Assembly (NCBI RefSeq): GCF_029714425.1
Contig: NZ_CP121668.1
Coordinates: 434,001-498,000 of the forward strand
Length of the DNA stretch: 64,000 nucleotides
DNA from: Bradyrhizobium sp. CB2312
Lineage (GTDB): Bacteria; Pseudomonadota; Alphaproteobacteria; Rhizobiales; Xanthobacteraceae
Direction of reading: 5' to 3'
Shown here: positions 24,683 through 33,246 of the stretch, in pieces
Layout: each line of letters starts with the position of its first letter
Numbering within the stretch: the stretch's first letter is position 1
Notes under the pieces: model-generated
What the model was told of the DNA's origin: nothing
Database searches by the model: none
The model's input: the letters and a program-made list of their open reading frames with translations, nothing else
Made by a program: the position numbers and the translations under genes

Positions 24683-26574
24683 CTCGCTGTATGCGTTGGG
24701 TCACTTGGCTGCTTTGCAAGCGGCAATGTGATGCGGAATGTTGCGCCGCGGCCAGCATCGCTCTGTGCCGAAAGATGTCCATTGTGAGCCTCGACAATGG
24801 TCCGCGCTATCGACAAGCCCATTCCCATGCCTTCACTCTTTGTCGTAAAAAACGGCTCGAACACTTTGTGGAGTTTGTCGGTGGGAATGCCAGGACCGAC
24901 ATCCGTTACCGAAAGGTGGGCAGCATTGCCATCACGTGCGGTCGAGACCTTTATCCTTCGTTTACCGGGCGGAATGTTCGCCATCGCTTCCATGGCATTG
25001 ACGATTAGGTTGACTATAACCTGCTGAAGCTGAATAGCGTCGCCTTTAACGGGAAGTAGCGTCGGCGCAACGGAACTCGCCAGGTCGACTTTCCGCGCAC
25101 CCGCCAAAGCGGAGAGAAACTGCAAGGCTTCGTCGGCAACATCGTTGAGATCAACATCTTTGAATTCAAGTGGGGTTCTTTTCAGCATGGCGCGCAATCG
25201 ACCGATAACCTCACTCGCGCGCACGTCGTCACGGCGAATGTCGGCGAGAATTTCATCGATTTCCCGCAGATCGGGCGCCGGGGACTTGACCATTAGTTGT
25301 GCCGTCTCGACGTTGGTCAAAATAGCGCCGAGCGGCTGGTTGAGTTCGTGCGCAATCGTCGCCGTGAGTTCACCGGCCATGGCAACGCGGTTGATGTGAG
25401 CCAACTCCGCCGAGCGTTGTCGTGCCTGAACTTCGGCACGAAGACGTCCGCTGCGTTGAAACAGCAGGCCGGAGATCAACCCGGCCTGTACGAGGATAAT
25501 CGCCGCAACGAGTAAGATTTGGGAACGATATCGGTCCCACATCCCGGGTTCACGAAAGTAAATCTCGCTTCCTGGCGGCAGACGAATTGCGCTGATGCCC
25601 CAGCGCTGAAGTTCCCGCCAATCATATCTCGGTTTTGCGAAGGTGCTTGGTTCGTCAATTATACTGCCCGCTTTCTCACCTCCAAGAATACGCATGGCCA
25701 CAGCACCCGCTCGTCTAGCCAATTCAAGTGGTGAATGCATCGGGCCGCCGATAATTTCGCGCCCAAAGAAGGCCTGATCAGTGGTGAAGATTGGTGCGTT
25801 AGCAGAGGCATATAATCGCGTGATCGCTTGATCCCCTTCGTGCGCTACGCCAGCTCCATCCACGATCATCTGAAACCAGAAGATTGCGGAGTGCGGCGGC
25901 AAGTCCGCGATCTGCTTCAATATCTCCTCAAACGAAAGTGTGTTGTACCACCTGATTTCGATGCGATGCTCCAGAGGTGCCAATTCTTTACGCATCTCGT
26001 TTTGCCAAAAGAGCTCATTGGGCGTGTTGCCGTTCACCATTCCAACAATTCGCGTCTCTGGCGCGATGCGTAGGAAGCTTTCAAAAAGGAACCGAAAGTC
26101 GTGCTTCACCGCGACGACTGCATCGTTTTCCGTCAGGTTCGAAAATTGAACGCGGCGCTGTTCAACCGCAGTGATCAACATCGGAATGTTGGGGAATAAT
26201 TGGTCTCGATAGCGCTGTATGAATACAGCGGCTGGCGCACCTATCACCACGATCAGATCGGGCGGGTTTTTGTTGTACAATGCACCAAGATATTCAACAA
26301 ACGCGAGTTCAGCCTTTGGGTCGTTAGAGCGAGCAGATACCAATGAATGCTCTTGGACATCAAGGACCCAAGGCGACTGCCGATCCAGCTCTGCGCGAAT
26401 GGCCTTCGCATATTCGTTCCAAGGCCTAAACTCGCGCCCGAACGAATGAAGGATTATGATACGCTTGTGCCCCTCACCGAACGACGGAGCGGACGAGAGG
26501 AGTACAGCCGCAACGCAGAAGAAAAGCCCGGCCAACCAAGCAGCAAATGAAAACCTGTTTCTCAGTGCCGCCAA
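24679..26574 (-). CDS. Orphan sensor histidine kinase with periplasmic ABC-binding-like sensor
   Basis: An N-terminal signal/membrane segment (AAWLAGLFFCVAAVLLSSAP) leads to a periplasmic domain of about 320 residues like an ABC substrate-binding protein (HKRIIILHSFGREFRPWN, PPDLIVVIGAPAAVF, HSAIFWFQMIVDG). A second membrane helix (SQILLVAAIILVQAGLISGL) is followed by the DHp domain with the phospho-His in ATIAHELNQPLGAI, and the ATPase with VIVNLIVNAMEAM (N box) and GMGMGLSIARTIV (G2 box). It senses an extracytoplasmic ligand and autophosphorylates. Relatives are usually followed by a LuxR-type regulator; none is adjacent here, so its partner is elsewhere or lost. Confidence 0.9.
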   Translation of the reverse strand: MAALRNRFSFAAWLAGLFFCVAAVLLSSAPSFGEGHKRIIILHSFGREFRPWNEYAKAIRAELDRQSPWVLDVQEHSLVSARSNDPKAELAFVEYLGALYNKNPPDLIVVIGAPAAVFIQRYRDQLFPNIPMLITAVEQRRVQFSNLTENDAVVAVKHDFRFLFESFLRIAPETRIVGMVNGNTPNELFWQNEMRKELAPLEHRIEIRWYNTLSFEEILKQIADLPPHSAIFWFQMIVDGAGVAHEGDQAITRLYASANAPIFTTDQAFFGREIIGGPMHSPLELARRAGAVAMRILGGEKAGSIIDEPSTFAKPRYDWRELQRWGISAIRLPPGSEIYFREPGMWDRYRSQILLVAAIILVQAGLISGLLFQRSGRLRAEVQARQRSAELAHINRVAMAGELTATIAHELNQPLGAILTNVETAQLMVKSPAPDLREIDEILADIRRDDVRASEVIGRLRAMLKRTPLEFKDVDLNDVADEALQFLSALAGARKVDLASSVAPTLLPVKGDAIQLQQVIVNLIVNAMEAMANIPPGKRRIKVSTARDGNAAHLSVTDVGPGIPTDKLHKVFEPFFTTKSEGMGMGLSIARTIVEAHNGHLSAQSDAGRGATFRITLPLAKQPSDPTHTAS

Positions 26575-27562
26575 GGTTGTGCATTCTACATCGGAGGAAC
26601 CGATATCTGCCTATTCGCCTATCCGACATCTTACGGCAGGCGCGCGGGTCGCGCAAACTTAGACGGTCGCGGCTGCTACGGTGCCACAAAACTCCGGTGT
26701 CCGACTTGCGTCAATATTCGAGGAGCTCGTTTTAAGCACGATTGGTCGGCTACGCTTGCTGAAGCGAACCTCACACGCGGTTCGTGGCAGGGCAGAACGA
26801 TCACACCAGCGGCAGCCCAGCGCCAGCATGACAACCACCAGCTCGGTGGAAAAAATGCGTCTGAACATGCATCCGCCAAATCGCGGACCTGTCGCGTGAG
26901 TGAGCGAAAACTTAGCGAGCTTCTGCCAAGCGCTGCTGGACTAAAATCGACGGCAGCTTTCCCTCCTTGCGGATCGGGACTATGCAGTTCCGTTTTATCC
27001 GGTCAAATAGGCGTGCGGTAGCGCGTTCATGGCAACCGGCCTGAGTGCCAAGGTAACTTGAGGTCGACGCCGCTCCCTCGCAGCGTCAGCGCAGACGTGG
27101 CTACGTGAGCATGGCCCGAGGTCAGGTTGCGGCCGTGTCAGCGACGAGCTTGGCGAGGTCTCACCAGAGTACGCTGGCAATCGCGGTTAGTCCGATTGAA
27201 GCCAATAGCCAAACCAACAAATGAGACAACCAAGGCGGCCAGTGACGTAGCGTCATTCGTGTGCCCATTTCTTTCGCTTCACGCACACAATCGACAAAGC
27301 CACACGTGGCCGTTGAGTTATGTCAAGAAAATGTCCTGTCCCATGCGACAATGGTTCATCGTAGGTTCGATCTGCATGATCGGCAGGCCGTTGACATTAG
27401 ACTTACACAACGATGGGCCGCCCCTGGCGACTTCCTGGCTCCCAACCCAGCCGAGGGCAGGACCGCATCGGTTTGCCCCTGACCAGCAGCTCGGCGTCAC
27501 CACCATCTTCGTCCCCGTCTTACGGTCTTGTGCTGGCCGGCAAGTCGCGACGAGACAGGGCG
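26575..27562. other. Nearly 1 kb with no recognised gene
   Basis: Several short frames occur on both strands but none has protein-like composition, a ribosome-binding site or recognisable motifs. The stretch probably contains decayed DNA of the island. The divergent promoter of the histidine kinase gene should be near its left end. Confidence 0.45.
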
Positions 27563-27576
27563 TTGATCTAAATCAA
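27563..27576 (+). promoter_or_regulatory. FixK/FNR box TTGAT-N4-ATCAA upstream of the DUF1269 gene
   Basis: TTGATCTAAATCAA matches the rhizobial anaerobox exactly. Its centre is about 61 bases before the ATG at 27631, so a transcript starting about 20 bases before the ATG would place it at -41.5, the class II activation position. Low-oxygen induction is inferred. Confidence 0.7.
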
Positions 27577-27630
27577 GCACGCCTCTTGTGTTTCTTTTCA
27601 TCTCTCCGAGCACCGCAACGGAGAACCGCC

Positions 27631-28143
27631 ATGAGTGATCTAATCGTGATCGCCTTCCCGACGGAAGCGAAAGCGGAAGAGGTTCGCCAAAAACTGTTCG
27701 CAATGCAGAAGGAGTATTTAATTGAACTGGGCGATGCGGTAATCGCCGTCAAAGACGCCAAGGGAAACGTCAAACTCAATCAATTGATCAATACCACCGC
27801 TGCCGGTGCGGTTAGCGGAGCCTTTTGGGGCTCGCTGATAGGACTGATCTTCTTGATGCCGCTGGTCGGCGCGGCGCTCGGTGCCGCCTCTGGCACGCTC
27901 GGCGGATATTTGACGGATGTCGGCATCAACGACAAATTCATGAAGGATACCGCTGCCGCGATCCAGCCCGGCACCGCAGCGCTGTTCGTCTTGGTTCGCA
28001 AGGTCACCGCCGACAAAGTTCTTGAAGGGCTTAAGGGCGAAGGCGGCACCGTCCTGAAAACGTCCCTCGACCATACAAAGGAAGCGGCATTGCAAGCTGC
28101 ACTTGCTGGCGTCCAAGCTGCTGCTCCGTCTCCGCCTGCTTAG
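27631..28143 (+). CDS. DUF1269-family membrane protein
   Basis: The ATG at 27631 follows GGAGAACC; a longer in-frame start at 27127 would add 168 residues without protein-like character. The 170-residue protein starts MSDLIVIAFPTEAKAEEVRQ and has a glycine-rich hydrophobic core (GAFWGSLIGLIFLMPLVGAA, then GAASGTLGGYLTDVGI) that spans or hairpins in the membrane. Flanking parts include AAIQPGTAALFVLVRK and a helical tail. This is the DUF1269 pattern; biochemical role unknown. The FixK/FNR box upstream suggests expression under oxygen limitation. Confidence 0.85.
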   Translation: MSDLIVIAFPTEAKAEEVRQKLFAMQKEYLIELGDAVIAVKDAKGNVKLNQLINTTAAGAVSGAFWGSLIGLIFLMPLVGAALGAASGTLGGYLTDVGINDKFMKDTAAAIQPGTAALFVLVRKVTADKVLEGLKGEGGTVLKTSLDHTKEAALQAALAGVQAAAPSPPA

Positions 28144-28350
28144 AGGGTTTGTTCTGCCGCCGGCTACCGCGCAGACCGCTCGCTTTGGTTTGAACTGATG
28201 CGACCTGGCGCGCCAACGTCCTACATGGCTGCGTCCTAATGCATGTCTGCCGCATCGCGCATCCGGCGCACGCCGCCGCCTTTTGCTATTTCCAGCCCCC
28301 AAGCCGTCGAGGGCTGGACCGCACCTCAAATAAGAATAATGGCTCACTGC

Positions 28351-28540
28351 ATGACGGATATGCAGATGCAAGCAGAAAAACTGCGGACAGTCTGCCGAGT
28401 GCGCACTAATTCGAGATACCGCAACGGAGCCTCACAAACGAGAGTTGTTCGATAGGCTCGCGGCGCACCTCAAAATCCTCGCGGAAGAAGTTGAAAAAGC
28501 AATTGCGGACCAAGAGAAAGGGACTGCAAGCCGCGCTTGA
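28351..28540 (+). pseudogene. Small conserved protein with one frameshift
   Basis: The ATG at 28351 begins MTDMQMQAEKLRT. The next part of the family pattern, SAECALIRDTATEPHKRELF and DRLAAHLKILAEEVEKAIA, is in another frame and ends at the TGA at 28540. A single indel near 28388 would restore one frame of about 63 residues. Small helical proteins of this type are common in Bradyrhizobium; function unknown. Confidence 0.6.
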
Positions 28541-28699
28541 GATGATTTTGCTGCTGGCTGTCGGCGGCGGCACGTTGCGGTGTGTGACAATCTTGGTTTA
28601 GAGATCAAGGCGTTCCGAGAGCGCAAGACCGTTTGCTGTCTTAAACGGAGCGATGTCGTAGGATGACGAACTGCCTGGGCTGCAGTAGGCTCCAGCACC

Positions 28700-28915
28700 A
28701 TGAACGAGGATGCAGATCTACTCCAGCGCGCAAATGAGGCCATCGCCGAGAGCCGTCGTCTATGTGCGCAAAAAAGAACCTGCATTGCGGAATGCCGCTG
28801 GTGGCTGGAGCATCTGAAAGGCCAAATCTGGGAAGTCGCGCCAAAACGAGTTCCGGACCATAGAGTGACCAGAGCATACTTGGTTGAATGCGGGGCGGTT
28901 GGAACCGCGCTATGA
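28700..28915 (+). CDS. Hypothetical small helical protein
   Basis: The 71-residue frame starts MNEDADLLQRANEAIAESRR, a helical pattern seen at the start of several small rhizobial proteins, and includes WWLEHLKGQIWEV. No clear ribosome-binding site precedes the ATG. The C-terminal third looks less protein-like and the gene may be decayed. Confidence 0.4.
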   Translation: MNEDADLLQRANEAIAESRRLCAQKRTCIAECRWWLEHLKGQIWEVAPKRVPDHRVTRAYLVECGAVGTAL

Positions 28916-29094
28916 TGCGTGATGCTTGATGATCTGCGACATCTGGAAGCCGTAGCCTTTCGCCAGGCCGCTTTGGCGAGTGACAAGCGCGCCAAGTTGG
29001 CCTGATTGAGATAGCCCACGAGTACCGGGCGCGGATCGAGCACTTAGAGTGGACAGCCGCCAGCTACCCAAGCCGCGCCACTTAAAAGGACATA

Positions 29095-29259
29095 ATGGGA
29101 AAATTGCACGTCTCCCGTCAGCTTGCTTTTCGTGTCGGACGAGAAGCACAGCGGAATGGTACGAACATCGAGGACAACCCGTTTCCGCCCTACTCAGCTG
29201 GATATGACCTCTGGCGTCAGGGCTGGGAAGAGCAGGACTGGCTGGCGTCGCTGTCTTGA
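29095..29259 (+). CDS. Rmf/CrpP-like small protein, 54 residues
   Basis: AAAAGGA lies four bases before the ATG. The product reads MGKLHVSRQLAFRVGREAQR, then NIEDNPFPPYSAGYDLWRQG and WEEQDWLASLS. The arrangement A-x-x-x-G-x-x-A, NP(F/Y)PP, and W-x-x-G-W matches the ribosome modulation factor / CrpP family of very short proteins. RMF dimerises 70S ribosomes in stationary phase; CrpP relatives in rhizobia are uncharacterised. The frame is intact despite broken neighbours. Confidence 0.6.
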   Translation: MGKLHVSRQLAFRVGREAQRNGTNIEDNPFPPYSAGYDLWRQGWEEQDWLASLS

Positions 29260-29631
29260 GAGGGGTGAAATGGGCGCGTGAACCTCAGCTTGTGGCCCCA
29301 TGGCTGACTTCCCTTCTTAAGATCGTGCAGTCGGCTTCCAAAGGCTAAGCGGAAAGTAGTCGCGAAGCGGCCAACGGCAGCCATTGACCCGCAGCGCTCA
29401 AACATCATCGATCTACCGGGTTCAGAGTCGAGCTTAACAAATGTTGATGTAAAACGATAGTTTATCGGAATGGAACTTTGGGACGCCTATCTGCCTATCC
29501 CGCCGCATGCCAGAGGCACTTGTCTCTAAGGGCAAATGTGATGATGGCAAGCATCTTCGCAGTTGCTTATACAATTTATTGATCCACGCAGTGGCTGATC
29601 GGCTTGCGGCTTATATGAGGTGCTGACGTTA
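29260..29631. other. Gap upstream of the cobalamin-binding protein gene
   Basis: No gene or repeat was recognised in these 372 bases. The right half is AT-richer than the surroundings and probably carries the promoter of the gene at 29632. Confidence 0.45.
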
Positions 29632-30405
29632 ATGCTGAAGTGGTGCTCATACTGTCAGCAATTTCAGGGCGAAACCTCCCCATATGAGGACTATTCCGTC
29701 ACTTACGGCCTCTGTTCAAGATGCGAGTCCGACCACCCCGATATATTCGCAAGCGACGTCGTCAGGCACTCCGAGTTTCTTCGCGGTGTGTACCATTCGC
29801 TCTACGAGGCAGGACGAAGGAATGATCTCCTAGCGGTTCAGCATCTTATCAAGGAAGCAATCGCCGCCAACTTCAGGCCCGTTGATATCCTCGTCGGAAT
29901 TCTAGCCCCGCTGCTCTACAAGATCGGCGAACAGTGGCGTTCCGGCACCATCACCGTTGCTGACGAACACGCGTTCACTGCCTTTAGCGAGCGCGTGATC
30001 GAACTGATCGAAGGCACCATGCCACGACGCAAAAGAAGGCGTCGAGCAAGGGCGCCCCAGTATTTTCTCATGAATGCTCCGGGCAATACTCATAAGCTGG
30101 CCGTCCGCATGCTCGCCCTTTGGTTGGAAAGTCGCAACATCTGTACACCAACCCTTGTCGACCATCTCGGTTTGCATCAACTTGCGCAGCACATCATCCA
30201 AGCTGCACCCAGAGCATTGTTGATTTCGATGGCTTTGCCTGAACAACTCAACAGTGTGGCGGCCATCTGCGCCCTTGTCGGACAGTTGCCAGCTGGCGCT
30301 CGTCCAAAGGTCCTAGTGGGCGGATATGCGATCAAGTCAGGCCTGGTCAGGTTGGTGCCCGGCGCTGATCTCGTTACCGACATCAGCTTGCTTGGCACTT
30401 CCTGA
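29632..30405 (+). CDS. Cobalamin-binding-domain protein with CxxC pairs, CarH-like
   Basis: ATG at 29632 is chosen (GTG at 29620 would add four residues). The N-terminus has two CxxC pairs, WCSYC (Cys5, Cys8) and LCSRC (Cys28, Cys31), that could bind zinc. A four-helix bundle follows (about 45-135) containing W102-x9-E112-H113 (EQWRSGTITVADEH), the motif that caps the upper face of adenosylcobalamin in CarH photoreceptors. The Rossmann-like part (about 145-257) reads APQYFLMNAPGNTHKLAVRM; the usual cobalamin DxHxxG is NTHKLA, so the His is kept but the Asp and Gly are lost. Glycine-rich VLVGGYAI closes the domain. There is no MerR-type DNA-binding domain. It may be a light or B12 sensor acting through a partner; that is inference. 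Confidence 0.75.
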   Translation: MLKWCSYCQQFQGETSPYEDYSVTYGLCSRCESDHPDIFASDVVRHSEFLRGVYHSLYEAGRRNDLLAVQHLIKEAIAANFRPVDILVGILAPLLYKIGEQWRSGTITVADEHAFTAFSERVIELIEGTMPRRKRRRRARAPQYFLMNAPGNTHKLAVRMLALWLESRNICTPTLVDHLGLHQLAQHIIQAAPRALLISMALPEQLNSVAAICALVGQLPAGARPKVLVGGYAIKSGLVRLVPGADLVTDISLLGTS

Positions 30406-30506
30406 TCAGTAGATTTCCGCTTGTGGGCCCATCTGCTGTGTTTCGGCATGGAATAACCTGCCGACCGGGTGGGCTTATCGACGTAATCAAGGAGGTTTTT
30501 GACCAG

Positions 30507-30605
30507 CCGCAAAGCATCCGCCGGACCAGAAGGGATGCGCTAACTAAAAAGGCCCGTCAGGCCGATGTCGCCTACCGGCTGGATGAATGGGCGCATTCTC
30601 GGAAC
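30507..30605 (+). pseudogene. Remnant of a small conserved protein (relative of 31261-31461)
   Basis: PQSIRRTRRDALTKKARQAD and VAYRLDEWAHSRN resemble the C-terminal two-thirds of the protein encoded at 31261-31461 (GIRRTELLRKARQIDVAGEV then NKWLASPG). The N-terminal part is not found in frame, so this looks like a decayed second copy in opposite orientation. The surrounding 435 bases hold nothing else recognised. Confidence 0.45.
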
Positions 30606-30840
30606 TGCAGCCACCGGTCTGATAGTCTCGAGGCCGGATGGCTCGAATTCAATTCTGCCACGCTTACTGAGGCAGCCTATCCAAATTGCCGCTACTTAGA
30701 CCCGAATGGCCCGGGAATCTCTGGCAACCAAGTTCGTGCTGGCGTAGTGTCGTCGGATCACCGGCCGAGGCTTGTCCCCGTAGGCGTCGGTGACTGAGAG
30801 ACCGAGAGCGCTCCCGCCTGCACGGAACCGGAGCGCTCCT

Positions 30841-31077
30841 ATGGAACGCTATTTCTTTGATATCCAGAGTGGCCGGGATTTCTTCGCCGACGAGGAGGGC
30901 CTGCGGCTCCCGGATCAAAAGGCTGCCGAAGTTGAAGCGATGCAAACGCTGACTGGGATCGCCAGAGAGTCCGTATTCAAAGGCAGTCGGCCAGATTTGG
31001 CAGTGGAAGTGCGCTCGACGACTGAACGGCTCTTCTGCGTATCGATCGTCTACCGAAGTGAGAGCACCAAACATTGA
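30841..31077 (+). CDS. DUF6894-type small protein
   Basis: The ATG at 30841 starts MERYFFDIQSGRDFFADEEG, the fixed beginning of this family (RYFFDIxxG...DEEG); a longer frame from 30790 has no support. The 78 residues continue with AAEVEAMQTLTGIARES and DLAVEVRSTTERLFCVSIVY, a helix plus beta-strand end. Function is unknown; such genes are numerous in Bradyrhizobium. A second copy lies at 33721-33957. Confidence 0.75.
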   Translation: MERYFFDIQSGRDFFADEEGLRLPDQKAAEVEAMQTLTGIARESVFKGSRPDLAVEVRSTTERLFCVSIVYRSESTKH

Positions 31078-31260
31078 GGCTGCCTGGGAGAACAGACACT
31101 TCCATCTCGACTGAGTCTCCCGCTCTAGGCGGAGTTCTCGACTAGCCGTAAGGTTGTGCGAAACCATTTCTTCGCTTACCAGCCCCGGGAGGGTGAGAGT
31201 AAATCCCGATGAGAATTAGTTTCCAGCGCCGTGCCGAGGTTCATCGCTTTGACAAAACGC

Positions 31261-31461
31261 TTAGAGAGGTGGCTGTAGACCCGGCGAGGCCAGCCACTTG
31301 TTAACCTCCCCTGCGACGTCGATTTGCCTAGCCTTTCGCAAGAGTTCCGTGCGGCGGATGCCAAGGGGCATCCCGCTGGCCTGTTGGCGCAAATTAATCG
31401 CCTCTTGTGCGAGACGGTACTCGAAGGTTGATGATTGTTTCAGGATAGGTTGGGCCGACAT
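31261..31461 (-). CDS. Small conserved hypothetical protein
   Basis: The 66-residue product starts MSAQPILKQSSTFEYRLAQE and includes LGIRRTELLRKARQIDVAGE and NKWLASPGLQPPL. The family is recognisable by RKARQxxxA...xWLxSPGLxPP and is frequent in Bradyrhizobium, with no known function. It is soluble and helical. The ATG at 31461 is chosen over 31512. Confidence 0.65.
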   Translation of the reverse strand: MSAQPILKQSSTFEYRLAQEAINLRQQASGMPLGIRRTELLRKARQIDVAGEVNKWLASPGLQPPL

Positions 31462-31638
31462 GTGGTGCTCCGCGGTCGGGTTGAGCGGGAGCGCTATTCG
31501 CGTCCACACCACCGATAGATGCTACGGGCCGCTCGGTGGCGGCGGGATCGTGCGCCTTTATCTGCGACATAGCCAGCGCTTTGTTTTATTTCCTCGCACA
31601 GGATCTGCAAACTGACCCAGGGTTCGCAGTCGCCTCAA

Positions 31639-31848
31639 TTACTCCTCGCCTCTGGACCTCTTGTCAGAACGATCAACGCGGTCCGCTCGAAATTCCGCGG
31701 GGCCTTCGAGCAGACGCTGCTTTCTCGTCGATTGCACCTTGGAGCTCGCGGAGGCGTCAGCTCTTTCATCTATCGCAGTGCCAGCGAGGTCGAGAGCACG
31801 CTTCCGCTGGCGGCCTACGCGACGACCTTTAGCATCCTCTTTCGTCAT
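31639..31848 (-). CDS. Possible small basic protein
   Basis: The frame of 69 residues starts MTKEDAKGRRVGRQRKRALD and ends EFRADRVDRSDKRSRGEE. The composition (charged, KRxRLLEGPxEFR-like segment) resembles small rhizobial hypotheticals. GAGAG lies some bases before the ATG. It could equally be a chance frame. The rest of 31462-31894 holds nothing recognised. Confidence 0.4.
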   Translation of the reverse strand: MTKEDAKGRRVGRQRKRALDLAGTAIDERADASASSKVQSTRKQRLLEGPAEFRADRVDRSDKRSRGEE

Positions 31849-31894
31849 TTTGCTGGCTCTCTGAATTGGAGCTATTTGAAGTACAACGTGAAAC

Positions 31895-32164
31895 TCAGCA
31901 ACCGCGGCAAATATTTTTTAGCTTCGCTGTGGTGCGGGCTTCTTCCGCGAGGAAGGGGTCCTTTTCGACAGACCATGAGTCGGTACTGCTCGCGGAGGGC
32001 TTCCTCGCTTTTGGAGGAAAGGCTGCGTCGTAACAGGAGAGGCGTGCGCTGGTACTTTCGATTGAACGGCAGTTCGGCTCCGCCGCGAAAGCCGCTGGTG
32101 CTGCACCGGACACTAATGCGAGGAAAAGCGCGGCCGTACAAATACCTGTTCGAGCCATTGTCAT
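31895..32164 (-). CDS. Small secreted protein with SCYDAAF motif
   Basis: Starting at the ATG at 32164 (GAAGGGCG upstream), the 89 residues begin with a signal peptide (CTAALFLALVSGAAPAAFAA, cut probably before EPNCRS). The mature part has CRSIESTSARLSCYDAAF, a motif shared by many small periplasmic proteins (ARLxCYDA), then a serine/lysine-rich tail and a final ICRGC. Four cysteines could form two disulfides. Role unknown. A longer frame upstream (32263) lacks family support. Confidence 0.7.
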   Translation of the reverse strand: MTMARTGICTAALFLALVSGAAPAAFAAEPNCRSIESTSARLSCYDAAFPPKARKPSASSTDSWSVEKDPFLAEEARTTAKLKNICRGC

Positions 32165-32284
32165 GCTGAGCGCCCTTCTATTTGATGTCGGCTCGATCGG
32201 GTTTTGACGGGCCCATGTTCGAAAGGGGCTTACCTGGGGCCACACCAGCCCTTCCGATTCCACTTGCCACGTGTCAAGCCCCTG

Positions 32285-32419
32285 CTACCTCTTCTTTGCG
32301 GGCCCCAAATCAGGCTGCCAAGCGGCATCCTTTCGGCTCGGCGCCGCTGCGATCACTTTTGCCTTTTCCTTCTTCGGCTTCTTGGCTTCGCGATTGCCGC
32401 GTTGCTGGCCCTTCGCCAT
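32285..32419 (-). CDS. Small lysine-rich conserved protein (MAKGQ family)
   Basis: AGGAGAG precedes the ATG at 32419. The 44 residues start MAKGQQRGNREAKKPKKEKA and end PDLGPAKKR, a pattern found widely in proteobacteria as a tiny basic hypothetical protein. The upstream gene has no stop before this start, so ribosomes can read straight into it in the same frame. Confidence 0.7.
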   Translation of the reverse strand: MAKGQQRGNREAKKPKKEKAKVIAAAPSRKDAAWQPDLGPAKKR

Positions 32420-32629
32420 GTCACTCTCCTGTGATGGTTCGAGTTCGTCGAGTTCGTTTGGCTGCAACACTCGTCCGCGGGGAGTGCAGACCCTGACGTC
32501 CATGTAGCCTTCGCGCAGCAATTTTCGTGCAAGTCGCAATGCGACCTTCGCCGTGCCGCGGCCGAGGTTCGAGCTGCCGTATTCGTTGGTCCCACTGACC
32601 AGATACGGCACGCGTGTTGCCCTACCCAT
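32420..32629 (-). CDS. Small conserved protein lacking its own stop, fused in frame to the next gene
   Basis: The segment MGRATRVPYLVSGTNEYGSS, then AKVALRLARKLLREGYMDVR and VCTPRGRVLQPNELDELE is a complete-looking small protein (about 67 residues, family of unknown function). Relatives normally stop near this point. Here the frame runs on through PSQESD into the MAKGQ gene and ends only at 32285, giving a 115-residue fusion. The downstream gene keeps a strong start, so both products are possible. Confidence 0.6.
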
Positions 32630-32979
32630 TGAAGATAGCGGCCGCGCACACAAGAAGCAGGAGGAACAGCGGAACAATCACCGGCGGTACGATCCATTCA
32701 GAGATGCGACCACGCGACATCGAACGCTCCTGCAAGGCCTTTGGCGGGAGCACACGTGACCCTCAGTCACCGGTCGAAGCCGTTAGAAGTGCGGTGATGC
32801 CAGCGACCCTACGCCAGTACTGAACCAATAGCGAGGGTTAAGTGCCGCGCGGGTGCCCGCTCCGCTGTGACATCTTCGTCTGCGGGCGGGTCACAATAGT
32901 GCTGGCTATTGCCGCACGAGCGGCGCATGGTCGCGGCCGCCAGCATCGGTTGGGGCTTCACTTGCGAAAGGCGGCGTGC

Positions 32980-33246
32980 ATGACCATCCGTTCGCGGCGA
33001 GAAACCGTCACCTTCAAACATCCGTTCCGCATCCGCGGCATCGAGCGCGTCTTGCCCCCGGGCGCTTATGAGGTCGTCACGGATGAGGAGACGATCGAGG
33101 GGCTGACGTTCTCAACCTATCGCCGTATTGCGACAATGATCACCGTGCCCGCTGAAACCGGCTGCGGAACGACCGAGATGTTGTCGATCGGCTCGATCGA
33201 TCTTGCGAACGCACAAGCTGCGGACGCGAGTATCGTCCATGACTGA
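32980..33246 (+). CDS. Hypothetical protein, 88 residues
   Basis: From the ATG at 32980 the product reads MTIRSRRETVTFKHPFRIRG and then IERVLPPGAYEVVTDEETIE, a beta-rich fold typical of small rhizobial proteins, ending ANAQAADASIVHD. An in-frame start at 32842 is less likely. The gene overlaps the next by 8 bases, so they are co-translated. No function known. Confidence 0.65.
   Translation: MTIRSRRETVTFKHPFRIRGIERVLPPGAYEVVTDEETIEGLTFSTYRRIATMITVPAETGCGTTEMLSIGSIDLANAQAADASIVHD

Noticed and set aside
27127..27630. N-terminal extension of the DUF1269 gene
   Set aside because: The added 168 residues are not protein-like and would place the FixK/FNR box inside the gene; the ATG at 27631 has a ribosome-binding site and the family N-terminus.
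28432..29043. Minus-strand frame of 203 residues
   Set aside because: It is serine/arginine-rich with no motif and overlaps better-supported plus-strand small coding sequences.
32842..32979. Upstream extension of the hypothetical gene at 32980
   Set aside because: The extra 46 residues include a cysteine-rich, unlikely start, while the ATG at 32980 begins the conserved-looking part.
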